Assembly (NCBI RefSeq): GCF_001687605.2
Contig: NZ_CP016539.2
Span: 2,448,501-2,512,500, forward strand
Source of the DNA: Planococcus plakortidis
GTDB taxonomy: Bacteria > Bacillota > Bacilli > Bacillales_A > Planococcaceae
Length of the DNA stretch: 64,000 nt
Direction: 5' to 3'
This document shows positions 42,568-51,546 of the stretch, piece after piece. The position numbers and the translations under genes were made by a program. The number at the start of each line of letters is the position of its first letter. Within the stretch, counting starts at the first letter, position 1. The notes beneath the pieces were generated by a model, which was not told where the DNA came from, searched no databases, and saw only the letters and a list, made by a program, of their open reading frames with translations.

Positions 42568-44428
42568 TTTCCGCTTCTTCTTCGCCTTCATCCAAGAAAT
42601 TGCTCAATAAGGCATCGGAATGATTTAAGATCTTCAAGGCATTTTCCTGTTTCTGTTCAATGGTTTCCTTATCAGGTTCGATCCGCTCCATCGTGTCGAA
42701 GTCATAATAACGTTCCGGATATCTGGCGTTTTGCCCCAAGTACATATGGTCGCCTGTGATATAAGAGCCTCCCGGCAAATAATAACGCACTGCGAGCAAG
42801 TTGTTCTCGTATTGCAGCATATTATGCCCGACCATCGGGGATTGCGGTTCGATGCCCATCAAATTCATGATCGTCGGCATCATATCCACCTGGCCCCCGA
42901 AATTGGAATTCACTTCCGACTCGAATAAGCCAGGGGCTGCGATAATGAACGGCAAGAGGAAACGGTCTTTTAAGGAGTATGTGTGGCCGAGCAAGCCGGC
43001 CATCAGCTCGTTATCCGTTTTCGTCATTGGACGGCCGTGAAGCCCGGAATGGTCTCCGTTGACGACGATCATCGATTCCTCGTAAATGCCTTCCGCTTTC
43101 AGGAAATCGATAAATTCCCCGACCGCTTCATCGGCGTAACGAATGGATTGCAGGTAGTTCCCTGTGTACGTATCGACATACTCTTCCGGCAACTCCAGAT
43201 ACTTGTCCTGTTCACGCACTTCAAAAGGCGTGTGGCTCGTCACTGTCATCAAATTCGCATAGACTTTTTTGCCGGACGCGATCTGCTCCTGTATTTCCCC
43301 TTCCGCAAACTGGAACATCGTCCGGTCGGATGGCCATAAACCGATCAAGTCTTCATTCGGGATCTCCTCACTCGAGTAGGCATAGTCGAAACCGAGCGAT
43401 GGGTATAATTCTGCGCGGTTCCAATATTCGAGCTTGTCCGCATGGTAAGTCGTCGTGTAGTAATCACGCTCATTGAGCATGTTGACTAGAGACGGCAACG
43501 GGGTGCCATTCAAGTAGTTGACCGTCGGATCCAAACCTTTTGTCATCAGCGACATATGCAAAAGCCACTCCGCATCGGATGTGTTGCCTGCGCCGATCTG
43601 CTGGAACATGCGGTCAAAATACAAGCTGTCGCCGAGCAGCTCATTGAGGTTCGGTGTCAGCTCCTGCCCATTGATCGACTGGTTGATCGCAAAATTCTGC
43701 AGGGACTCGATCTGGATGACGAAGAGATGGCGATCTTTTGCGATGCCGAAGCGATCATGTTCGGTATAAGGGACGAATTCATTGCCCTTGAGCTCGGCCA
43801 ATTCTTCGTCCGAAACCAAATGCATCTGGGCCGACGCGCTGTTTTGCTGTGCCGCCTGCACCAATTGCGTCTGGATGAAGCCTTGCTCCTTGGCGAACAA
43901 AGTCATATCCAAAATCGGTTTTTGCAGCGCGACCACCGTCGTCACCGCGCTCACCGCCACTAATACAAAAGCGGCAACGCTGATTTTCTTGCGGTTTTTC
44001 ATCGTCAATGGCCGGTTCCAGTACAGGACGAATAATGCGGCATAGACAAGAATATCAGCAAAGAACAGGAAATCGAGCGGCGTATACAATAAGCTGACCG
44101 TTTCCATGACCGATCCCGCTTGATCGCCTTGCTGAAGGTCAAAATAGCTCGGCACGGTCTGGAAATAGCGTTCATACCAGACAATCGATACGAGAAGCGC
44201 TGACACGAACAGGTTATAGATTAACGCAACGAGCGGGCTGACCCGCCGAAGCACGACAAACAACAGGACCGGCAAGAGCATGAATACCGGGAAGTCGATG
44301 GCCACCAGGCGCAGCCAAGATACTTCGCCGTAGACCAAGTATCGGAATACCCCCAGCTTAATGAGCAGAAGGACGGATAAAATCACTAATACAAGCAGCG
44401 GAGAATTTAATTTTCTTGTCTTTTTCAT
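42551..44428 (-). CDS. LTA synthase family sulfatase-fold protein
   Basis: A 625-residue protein starting at ATG 44428 behind GAGGTG. It has five N-terminal membrane helices (about 1-190) and an extracellular sulfatase/LtaS domain (about 230-580). The catalytic Thr region reads GAGNTSDAEWLLHMS near residue 280 (GKTSDSEF in well-known LtaS), with further metal-site segments NGDHSGLHG and TSHTPFEV. It would polymerise glycerol phosphate from phosphatidylglycerol, or prime such a chain; which paralog type cannot be told. The polyacidic C-terminus (DEGEEEAETGEES) is unusual. It sits within the CWB2 gene cluster and is transcribed from its own promoter. Confidence 0.88.
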   Translation of the reverse strand: MKKTRKLNSPLLVLVILSVLLLIKLGVFRYLVYGEVSWLRLVAIDFPVFMLLPVLLFVVLRRVSPLVALIYNLFVSALLVSIVWYERYFQTVPSYFDLQQGDQAGSVMETVSLLYTPLDFLFFADILVYAALFVLYWNRPLTMKNRKKISVAAFVLVAVSAVTTVVALQKPILDMTLFAKEQGFIQTQLVQAAQQNSASAQMHLVSDEELAELKGNEFVPYTEHDRFGIAKDRHLFVIQIESLQNFAINQSINGQELTPNLNELLGDSLYFDRMFQQIGAGNTSDAEWLLHMSLMTKGLDPTVNYLNGTPLPSLVNMLNERDYYTTTYHADKLEYWNRAELYPSLGFDYAYSSEEIPNEDLIGLWPSDRTMFQFAEGEIQEQIASGKKVYANLMTVTSHTPFEVREQDKYLELPEEYVDTYTGNYLQSIRYADEAVGEFIDFLKAEGIYEESMIVVNGDHSGLHGRPMTKTDNELMAGLLGHTYSLKDRFLLPFIIAAPGLFESEVNSNFGGQVDMMPTIMNLMGIEPQSPMVGHNMLQYENNLLAVRYYLPGGSYITGDHMYLGQNARYPERYYDFDTMERIEPDKETIEQKQENALKILNHSDALLSNFLDEGEEEAETGEES

Positions 44429-44456
44429 CAATAAACACCTCATAATTAATGAATCC

Positions 44457-44486
44457 ATCATAGCATCTTTATTACAATTATTACAA
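44457..44486 (-). promoter_or_regulatory. Promoter of the LTA-synthase-like gene
   Basis: TTGTAA (44481-44486) and TATGAT (44457-44462), 18 bases apart on the minus strand, give a very short leader of about 20 bases. Confidence 0.55.
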
Positions 44487-44664
44487 TAGGGCTAATATTA
44501 GGTAAAGACGCCAGACCATTGCGCAGGGTTCCTATATGCCTTCTCCTTCCTTGAGCGGCAAGACTCGAATGATTCTTGGGCGTATTGAGATTTTACTGAA
44601 GATTAATACGGCGTTTTGGTTGAGTGGATTCACTTTCGACGTGGGATGGTATCGAGAATATGAT

Positions 44665-45412
44665 CGGGAATCGCTTCCCGGGACAAAAATGTTTGAGGAT
44701 ACCGAGGGGTTGCTTGTGGAATGGTTGCGAGGTTCTATTTTTTTCTTCCCGATACTATTCGCCGCCTTGCTTTGGGTTGGCCTCTCACAGTAAGCCAAAA
44801 AGGACGCTTGTCTTACTGTGTCGGCTCACCCTGGGCGCCGGCAGGCTTAAAGATTTCATTGTGCGAAGACTGTTTAAGCAGTTCTGCTTCTGTATTCAGT
44901 TGCCGGCTAGCGGGGGAATCGCTTCCTACGGTGAAGCATCTGGTTCTCTAGCGTTTAAGTCGAAAAACTAGTGGTGAAATTAGCACTCACAATCGCTTTA
45001 TCTTGTATCCAAATGATGTGAACTAGAGAACATGAAGCATTTCCACATTTTCATTCGAGCGGATAGAAGAAATTCGCTTTCCTTCTAAAACTAGAGACGG
45101 AGTGGAAGGGGGCTGACGCCTGTGGGACCGCGCGGGCTGGCGAGACAAACGTGATGCGCCCTCTGCGTCACGTTGGCCGGGCACCCGCCCCCATCCCCGG
45201 GCAGCTGAAAACGCGACGTCCTGTCGCATCAGCTGCATGATTCGCATCCTGCGAACCCCAAGCAGCCCCCTGCAACGCAGTCAAAATGCGGAAGCTTTTT
45301 TAATCTCTTCTTTTTCATCATTTGTTTTACATCTGTTTCATGACTCACATCTTACAAGTCCCCAAGCATCCCCCTGTAACGCAGTCGACATGCGGACGCT
45401 TGTCTACCCTTC
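44665..45412 (+). repeat. Composite structured repeat, copy R3 (B-linker-A-A')
   Basis: It starts with the tail of a B unit (GGGAATCGCTTCCCGGGAC, 44665-44683), then one complete B unit (to about 44930; CACAGTAAG with CTTACTGTG), the linker, and an A unit with stem GGGGGCTG (45108-45115) and CAGCCCCC (45263-45270). A degenerate second A 3' end follows (about 45330-45400). No credible gene is present between 44487 and 45426. Confidence 0.8.
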
Positions 45413-45426
45413 TTTTTATTCCAAAG

Positions 45427-45456
45427 AAAAAGCCGCCCTGATGAGGACGGCTTTTT
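45427..45456 (-). terminator. Terminator of the SpoIID/LytB gene
   Basis: AAAAAGCCGTCC and GGGCGGCTTTTT form the stem on the minus strand. Confidence 0.88.
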
Positions 45457-45474
45457 GCTTATTGTCGATATTAT

Positions 45475-47850
45475 TTATTTCACAAATTGGGAAGTGTGTT
45501 CGATCGAGACATTCTGGTAATAGAATTTCAGGATGTCGTCGGCGCTATGGCCGGCTTTTGAGCGGTAATAGGATCCCCACTGGCTCATGCCGATGCCGTG
45601 GCCGAAGCCACTGCCGTCCATGACGAAACGGTCTGGCTCATCCACGATGTCAAAGTCGACACTCTTCAAGTTCGCTGCGCCCATCAAGGTACGGAAGGCG
45701 GTCATATTCGGTGTCTTGCCGGCTGTGTAAGTGACGATCGCCCGGTGCTTTTTCAAAGAAGAGCCGATGTATTCATTGCTCGCCGTTTTCAGGGCGCTTG
45801 GAATGACCGACTCGCCTCCGAGGTAATAAGCCTGGTCTTTTGTCAGTTTACTGATCTGTTCCATGTGTTCAGCTGGTAAACGATCCGGATCCGGATGCAG
45901 CATGAGGATCGGTGAATTCGTTTTCGCCGCTAACACAGATCCTGCGAGCGCATCGACAAATGAATGGGCATTGCCCACTACAAGGTTTTTGCCATTCATT
46001 GGCAATAGTCGGTTGATTTCCAAGCTAGTTTCAACACGGTTTTTTCCACTGATGCGATTGCTGAAGATGCCGCGGTCAAATAATGCTGTTTCGACTGCTT
46101 CTGGAACTACTGCGGTGCCTCCGATTAAGATAGCTTTTTCGGTTGATTGACTTTCCAAAAATGAAAGTGTAGCTTCTGGGCTCTTATCGCCCATATGGAT
46201 AATGATTGGCAACTGATGTGAGGCTGCATACGCGGATGCAGATAAAGCATCGGATGAATTGTCGTTGCCCGTTGCGAACAGCACCGTTTGCATCTGCCCG
46301 ATTTCTTTTGCGATCACTAGAGATGTTTCCGAACGGGTTTTACCCGCTAAACGCTTTGTCTGGAATCCTTTTTCAAGCAATCCATTTTCGATATTTTCTG
46401 AAATGGCTGAAGTTCCGCCAAGTAAATACACAGTGGCACCTTTTACGGTTTGTAGTTCCAGAAAATCACTTACTGAAGATGGCAAGCTGTCATTACGGGT
46501 TAACAAGACAGGAGCCCCGTGTTTATGGGCAAGTACGGTACCTGCCAGCGCATCTGCTGGTATATCCCCTCGCCCAAGCACGATGGCAGGCGCTTTTTCA
46601 GCACCCACTGTTTCCTTAGCAATTTCGACGGCTGTTTCGTAACGATCTTTTCCTGCCAATGTCTTGGATGCTGCACCGGCTGCCATGTCGAAGCTTAATG
46701 CCCCGTTTTGGCTGTGGCGGAGGTAATAATCCATTTCTAATGTGATGGACCGGACTTTCCCGGTGTTGTCGAAGTCTTCTGTTTGGATTTCATTGATCGA
46801 AGCGATCTTGATTGATTCGACCGTCGAATCCTGGGCTTTCGCTTTTTTCAATAAATCTTTTTTGAAATTGGTGAACGCATTTTTACTTTGCTCACCGACA
46901 AGCGAGCCGTTCAGGTTCAGTTCGCCTGTCGTATTCCACCAAGTGGCCGGAGCCATCAAATCGGTATTATCCGGCAGCTGCTGCTTGAGCCAGTTGAGTT
47001 TCCATAAAACGCTTTTCGTGTCGAACTCGTCTTTTTGTGTGGCCGAGAGATACGGCAATTTGCCTGACCAGTATTGCTCCGGAAGTTCAGTCTGTCCCCC
47101 GTTGCTCGATGAGAAATAAGCTGTGACAAACCCTTTCTGGCCATCCGCTTTTTTATACGTGAGGATCTGTCCTTGTGTTTCATCGACTGCGCGGTTTGTA
47201 TATTCGTAAGCCGATTTATAATGTGGGGATAAAGGATCCCACATAAAGCCTTTATACACTTGGAACGTCGTCGTGTCGTCGATTTCCAATGTGCTTTGGC
47301 TCATTTTAGAGAAGATATAGGAACGGGCTGTTATCGCTTGCGCTTTCAATGATTCCATGCCCCCGCTTGCTCCCCAGCTGGCCGGACTTTCCGATGGCAC
47401 GACGCCTTTCAGGTAATCTTCGAATGGCAAGGAGTTGACCGGCTGGATTTTCGTCGTGCCGGACATGCGGAAAAGAATCGTGCCAAGATACGGGTAGATC
47501 GTCTGGGAGCCCGGTTTGTATAGATGGACATTGTTTGCTTTCGAATAAATGGACGGTTCAACCGTCACCGTGGTCAAACCGCTTTTCAAGGTTTGGCTGC
47601 CTTTTTTCAATACCAGCTTGCCAGAAGACACTTGCACCTGGTAACGGGTCCCTTTGTCCAATTTTACGGTTTTGTCTTCCTTCAATTGCGAGTTGCCCTG
47701 TGGAACGAAATCGAAGCTGCTGTTTGTGCCCAAGCTATTGGTGAGCCGGACTTTAACCGTAAAATCTTCAGCTGCCGAGACGTTTGATGCCCCTCCAGCC
47801 AAAACGCCGATAAACAAAAGCATGGCCAAGCCTTTCAATAACATTCTCAA
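45475..47850 (-). CDS. SpoIID/LytB-domain wall protein with CWB2 repeats inserted in the SpoIID domain
   Basis: A 791-residue exported protein starting at TTG 47850 behind AGGGGG. Order: signal peptide (ends near SNVSAAED), N-terminal beta region, SpoIID domain first part (about 130-390; EDYLKGVVPSESPASWG, AQAITARSYIFSKM), three CWB2 repeats (about 395-690; AGKDRYETAVEIAKETVG), then the SpoIID C-terminal part (about 700-785; LMGAANLKSVDFDI, GSGFGHGIGMSQWGSYY). SpoIID is a lytic transglycosylase acting on denuded glycan, and LytB is the modifier of the LytC amidase. In Bacillus LytB the CWB2 repeats precede the catalytic domain, whereas here they split it. Likely role: wall turnover together with the neighbouring amidase. 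Confidence 0.9.
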   Translation of the reverse strand: MRMLLKGLAMLLFIGVLAGGASNVSAAEDFTVKVRLTNSLGTNSSFDFVPQGNSQLKEDKTVKLDKGTRYQVQVSSGKLVLKKGSQTLKSGLTTVTVEPSIYSKANNVHLYKPGSQTIYPYLGTILFRMSGTTKIQPVNSLPFEDYLKGVVPSESPASWGASGGMESLKAQAITARSYIFSKMSQSTLEIDDTTTFQVYKGFMWDPLSPHYKSAYEYTNRAVDETQGQILTYKKADGQKGFVTAYFSSSNGGQTELPEQYWSGKLPYLSATQKDEFDTKSVLWKLNWLKQQLPDNTDLMAPATWWNTTGELNLNGSLVGEQSKNAFTNFKKDLLKKAKAQDSTVESIKIASINEIQTEDFDNTGKVRSITLEMDYYLRHSQNGALSFDMAAGAASKTLAGKDRYETAVEIAKETVGAEKAPAIVLGRGDIPADALAGTVLAHKHGAPVLLTRNDSLPSSVSDFLELQTVKGATVYLLGGTSAISENIENGLLEKGFQTKRLAGKTRSETSLVIAKEIGQMQTVLFATGNDNSSDALSASAYAASHQLPIIIHMGDKSPEATLSFLESQSTEKAILIGGTAVVPEAVETALFDRGIFSNRISGKNRVETSLEINRLLPMNGKNLVVGNAHSFVDALAGSVLAAKTNSPILMLHPDPDRLPAEHMEQISKLTKDQAYYLGGESVIPSALKTASNEYIGSSLKKHRAIVTYTAGKTPNMTAFRTLMGAANLKSVDFDIVDEPDRFVMDGSGFGHGIGMSQWGSYYRSKAGHSADDILKFYYQNVSIEHTSQFVK

Positions 47851-48016
47851 TGCTTTTCCCCCTAATTACGAAATTTTAGATGAACATTCTCTCTTTTTTA
47901 ACAGTATATTCTAGATTTTTATTAAAAGGTACATAAATTTTCTAAATATTTGTAAATAATCACACTCGTTAATTTCCTGATCTATATGCCCTTGCCTTTT
48001 CTCGAGCTATGCGGGC

Positions 48017-48043
48017 AAAAAAAAATGGCCGAAGCCATTTTTT
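48017..48043 (-). terminator. Terminator of the CWB2-NlpC/P60 gene
   Basis: AAAAAATGGC-TTCG-GCCATTTTTTTTT on the minus strand, directly at the stop codon. Confidence 0.88.
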
Positions 48044-49428
48044 CAATCCGTGTAAGAGCGAATGGTGACGATTTTCTTGTCCCAATGCCCCCAAGACGTA
48101 TCAAGTGGCGTGATCGTTACGCCTGTGCTGGTACCGGCATGGATGATTTTTCCATCACCGACATAAATCCCTGCATGTGTCGGCCTCGTCGGTGTGCTTC
48201 TGACCAAGTCCAATAAGACAATATCGCCGATCTTGACATTTGAATAGCTGACCGGCTTGCCGGATTGGGCCATCAAAGCGGTCGTTCTTGGGATCGAGAT
48301 CCCGTTTTTATTGAATACATACATCAAGTAACCTGAGCAATCAAACCCTGAAGTCGTTGTGCCGCCCCAGCGATACGGTGTACCGATATGCTTTTTCGCT
48401 TCGGTAATGATGTTGTCACGGACATCCACGGATGGCTTGACGACTGGGATCGGGGCAGGTTTCGGATTCGGGTTTAGCGCTTCTTTGGAAACTGCAGTTT
48501 CCCCACCGATGACTGTTAGATTATTGACTTTTTTGTTATTGATAATATCTTTTGTTGATGGTGGCAACTTAGCTTGACGTACGAGCAAAACCGGTTTCTT
48601 CTGTTTTGCGCCTAGAGCAGAGCCCGTCAAGGCATCAGCGAATTGTTGACCGGAAGCGACAAGTGAATCGGTGACTGTCGATGGATAGAGTTTGGCAACG
48701 ACCGCTGCTGCCGTCGCATAGCGGTCTTTGCCGGCAATACGCGATACTGCTGCCGTTTCATCGATTTTTTTATAGACCTCAGCACTGACGGCACTTTCGC
48801 CGCCGACAATTGTTACACTCTTATAATTTTTCACCGCGGTTGCGACTTCTTTTGACATTCCGTTTCCTGAAGTCAATAGGATCGGTTTGCCCGTTTCAGC
48901 GGCATGTGAAGCGATGGATAAGGAATCGGCATAACCGGAACCACTCGCGACGACCGCTGATGTTCCGCCTACTTTTTCTGCAATTAGCGCTGAAGTTTCA
49001 GAGCGGTTGCTACCCGCAATGCGCTCGACTTGTATTCCTTTTTCTTTTAATTGGTTGACGACTTTATTGGAAATGACACCTTCACCGCCGAGGATGGTTG
49101 CGTTCTTCGCACCGAGACGGCCAATTTCGGACATGATCGACGCCGGTACCGAATCTTTTTTCACCAATAGAATCGGCGCATTCAATTTTTTGGCAAGTGG
49201 TGCGCCTGCAAGCGCATCTGGGTAGTTATCACCAATAACAAGAACAACATCTTTTGTACTGTGGTATCCCCAGCCTTCACGTGCTACTTTAATCGATGTT
49301 TCGTAGCGGTCCACCCCCGAAATACGGTCGAAATTTGTAAACACGCTTGCTTCTGAAGTGGAAGCGAAAGCAGTTATAGATAATGCAGTCGCGGCGATCA
49401 TTGTTCCAAACCATTTTGTCATTTTCAT
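48043..49428 (-). CDS. NlpC/P60 peptidoglycan endopeptidase with three N-terminal CWB2 repeats
   Basis: A 461-residue exported protein; ATG 49428 was chosen for its signal peptide (KWFGTMIAATALSITAFAST). Three CWB2 repeats occupy about 30-316 (FDRISGVDRYETSIKVAREG first), a Pro-rich linker follows (NPKPAPIPVVKP), and an NlpC/P60 domain ends the protein (about 334-461). Catalytic Cys lies in GFDCSGYLMYVF, His in PTHAGIYVGDGK. Enzymes of this type cut D-Glu-mDAP or related stem-peptide bonds. The CWB2 position is N-terminal, opposite to the neighbouring amidase. Single gene. Confidence 0.92.
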   Translation of the reverse strand: MKMTKWFGTMIAATALSITAFASTSEASVFTNFDRISGVDRYETSIKVAREGWGYHSTKDVVLVIGDNYPDALAGAPLAKKLNAPILLVKKDSVPASIMSEIGRLGAKNATILGGEGVISNKVVNQLKEKGIQVERIAGSNRSETSALIAEKVGGTSAVVASGSGYADSLSIASHAAETGKPILLTSGNGMSKEVATAVKNYKSVTIVGGESAVSAEVYKKIDETAAVSRIAGKDRYATAAAVVAKLYPSTVTDSLVASGQQFADALTGSALGAKQKKPVLLVRQAKLPPSTKDIINNKKVNNLTVIGGETAVSKEALNPNPKPAPIPVVKPSVDVRDNIITEAKKHIGTPYRWGGTTTSGFDCSGYLMYVFNKNGISIPRTTALMAQSGKPVSYSNVKIGDIVLLDLVRSTPTRPTHAGIYVGDGKIIHAGTSTGVTITPLDTSWGHWDKKIVTIRSYTD

Positions 49429-49561
49429 ATGCTTCTCTTTCCCCCTGAGTTCCATAGTCTAATTAACTGTATTTATTAGGCAATTTTTTATTCTGAATAA
49501 TTCAAAGTTTATCATTGAATTTATGAGAGTAATATTACATTTATGTTACAGGAACGACAAA

Positions 49562-49591
49562 AATCCCCTTGAGACAGCGCTCAAGGGGATT
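49562..49591 (-). terminator. Terminator of the wall-polymer operon
   Basis: AATCCCCTTGAG and CTCAAGGGGATT with TTTTG following on the minus strand, downstream of the GT4 gene. Confidence 0.85.
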
Positions 49592-49666
49592 CCAAAACCA
49601 AGCCACATCTAGGCTTAGCGGCATATTTCATAATATTAACAGTTCAAAATAAACAGGAAAAATTAC

Positions 49667-50764
49667 CTAGTTTAACCTCAAAACCGCTTCATAAACTTTT
49701 CGGATTTCCCGTTGCAGATTTTCATTGGAAAAATTTTCTTTAGCGAAGCTCCGAAGCATGCTTCCCCTCTCCCGAGTATCCGCATCCATCGCCTTTTCCA
49801 TGACGTGTTGGAGGGCATCGGCACGGCCCGGCTCCACAATCCATCCGGTTTTCCCCGGATCGACAAGTGCCGGCACGCCTCCCACATTCGTCGCGATGAC
49901 AGGCGTGGCCATATCTGCCGATTCCAAGAGCACGAGCGGAAAACTTTCGCTATGCGAGGTCAATAAGGATACATCCGCTGCATACAATAATTGGTCGACA
50001 TCCTTTCGTGCCCCCAAAAATTGAACGCGCTCCGCAATGCCAAGTGCCGTTGCCTGTTCACTTAAGGACTGGCGCAAATCACCATCGCCGATTACCCATA
50101 GCTTGCATGGACGGTCGATCTGTGCGAACGCTTTAAGTAAAATATCGTGGCCTTTTACGGGGTGAAGGCGCGCCACGATCGCAAAGACGAACTCATCATC
50201 TTGTGTGCTGAGCGATTCACGGATTGCGCGCCGATCGAAGTCCGGCAAGGTCTCATGGAAATTGATGCCGTTGAATACCGGCGTGATCCTCTTCGGTTCG
50301 ACTCCCATTTTGACGAGCATGTCCTTGAATTTCTCCGAGACGGCAAACAAATGGTCCGCACGGCGCATGGCCCGCTGGTTCAGGATGGTGAACACTTTGG
50401 CAAGCGGCTTGGGCTGATGGAGAAAGTCGAGTGTCGGATCGCTATGGACGGTGATGAACCAAGGCATGCCCAGTTTTTTATAGACCGAATCGATCAGGAA
50501 ATTGGCGCGCGCCCCGTGGGAATGGACGATCGAAAAACCGCCTTTTTTCAAGACCATCAGGATTTTCCGTGGTGCGGACCGGTCGAGACGGCTGTTCTGC
50601 TGGACGACCGTCACCGGAATCCCGGCTTTTCGTGCATCTTCCGCAAATGCGCCTTCTGTCAATAATAGCAACTCTGCTTCTACGGGAGAGTTCGTCAATA
50701 GCTGCAATAGATGCTTTTTCGAGCCCCCGGTCTCTCCCCCGCTGATGACATGGAGTACTTTCAT
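49667..50764 (-). CDS. GT4-family glycosyltransferase
   Basis: A 365-residue GT-B enzyme. The N-terminal domain starts KVLHVISGGETGGSKKHLL, with FSIVHSHGARANFLID following; the C-terminal nucleotide-binding domain has FAIVARLHPVKGHDILLKAF and the family EX7E region HSESFPLVLLESADMATPVI. No signal peptide; it acts at the cytoplasmic face. Its ATG overlaps the TagA stop by one base (TGATG), so it belongs to the dehydrogenase - TagA - GT4 operon, where it would add a sugar to the growing lipid-linked wall polymer. Donor sugar unknown. Confidence 0.88.
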   Translation of the reverse strand: MKVLHVISGGETGGSKKHLLQLLTNSPVEAELLLLTEGAFAEDARKAGIPVTVVQQNSRLDRSAPRKILMVLKKGGFSIVHSHGARANFLIDSVYKKLGMPWFITVHSDPTLDFLHQPKPLAKVFTILNQRAMRRADHLFAVSEKFKDMLVKMGVEPKRITPVFNGINFHETLPDFDRRAIRESLSTQDDEFVFAIVARLHPVKGHDILLKAFAQIDRPCKLWVIGDGDLRQSLSEQATALGIAERVQFLGARKDVDQLLYAADVSLLTSHSESFPLVLLESADMATPVIATNVGGVPALVDPGKTGWIVEPGRADALQHVMEKAMDADTRERGSMLRSFAKENFSNENLQREIRKVYEAVLRLN

Positions 50765-51486
50765 CAGCGGTTTCCGCCTTTATCGCGCACGGCTTTGATG
50801 AGAAATTGCGGGAGCGCCATTTGGCGTTTGATGCGCGTTGGCTGGCTCGCAAGGCGGTAGAGCCATTCGGTGCCCGTATTCAAGAACAGTTTTGGCGCGC
50901 GTTTGACATTGCCGCTGTAGACGTCGAAACTGCCGCCGACGCCTTGGAAGATATTGACGTCCAACTGCTCCATGTTCTCGCGGATGAACAATTCCTGCTT
51001 CGGGCTGCCGAGCGCCACGAACAGGATTTGCGGTTGTGCTGCATTGATGGCCTGGGTGATTTTTTCCCGATCTTTCTCATAGCCGTCGAGCGTGCCGGCG
51101 ACGATGAGGTTCGGGTATTTCGCTTGGATGTTTTGCGCAGCCAGTTCCACTGTCGCTTTTTTCGCCCCGTACATGAAAATGCGGTGGCCGTGCTTATTGG
51201 CGAGCTGGAGCAGTGCATCCATCATGCCGATGCCTGTGACGCGTTCGCGGATTTCGCCGCCGCGCATGCGGGACGCGATTTTGATGCCGACGCCGTCGGG
51301 AATCTGGTAAGTCGATTCATTCAACAAAGTGCGGAGCGCGGGATCCTTTGAAGCCATCATGACCTTTTCGGGATTGATCGCGACGATGCGCGATTTGCGG
51401 CCCATTTCGATGTCGTTCTGGATGTTATCCAGCAATTGCTGTTCGGTCTCTTTATTGACAGTGACGCCTAAAATTTCTTCCTTCAT
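50764..51486 (-). CDS. TagA/WecG-family N-acetylmannosaminyltransferase
   Basis: A 240-residue GT26 enzyme, starting at ATG 51486 behind GGAGG. Motifs: IVAINPEKVMMASKDPALR near residue 35, YQIPDGVGIKIASRM near 65, MYGAKKATVELAAQNI, and LFVALGSPKQELFI near 150. TagA adds ManNAc to undecaprenyl-PP-GlcNAc, the linkage-unit step of teichoic acid synthesis; WecG adds ManNAcA. The adjacent UDP-ManNAc dehydrogenase makes UDP-ManNAcA, so either donor is possible here. It couples to the following GT4 gene by a one-base overlap. Confidence 0.9.
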   Translation of the reverse strand: MKEEILGVTVNKETEQQLLDNIQNDIEMGRKSRIVAINPEKVMMASKDPALRTLLNESTYQIPDGVGIKIASRMRGGEIRERVTGIGMMDALLQLANKHGHRIFMYGAKKATVELAAQNIQAKYPNLIVAGTLDGYEKDREKITQAINAAQPQILFVALGSPKQELFIRENMEQLDVNIFQGVGGSFDVYSGNVKRAPKLFLNTGTEWLYRLASQPTRIKRQMALPQFLIKAVRDKGGNR

Positions 51487-51509
51487 GTAGTTCGTGCCTC
51501 CATGCAAAA

Positions 51510-51537
51510 CCGCATTTCCAAGAGCTTGAAAATGCGG
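51510..51537 (-). terminator. Hairpin between the dehydrogenase and tagA-like genes
   Basis: On the minus strand CCGCATTTTCAAG and TTGGAAATGCGG followed by TTTTG resemble a weak terminator inside an apparent operon; it could lower expression of the two glycosyltransferases. Confidence 0.55.
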
Positions 51538-51546
51538 CCGTGTATT

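Noticed and set aside
44536..44793. Plus-strand frame of 85 codons at the R3 repeat
   Set aside because: It begins in the upstream region of the LTA-synthase-like gene and runs into a B unit; no ribosome site.
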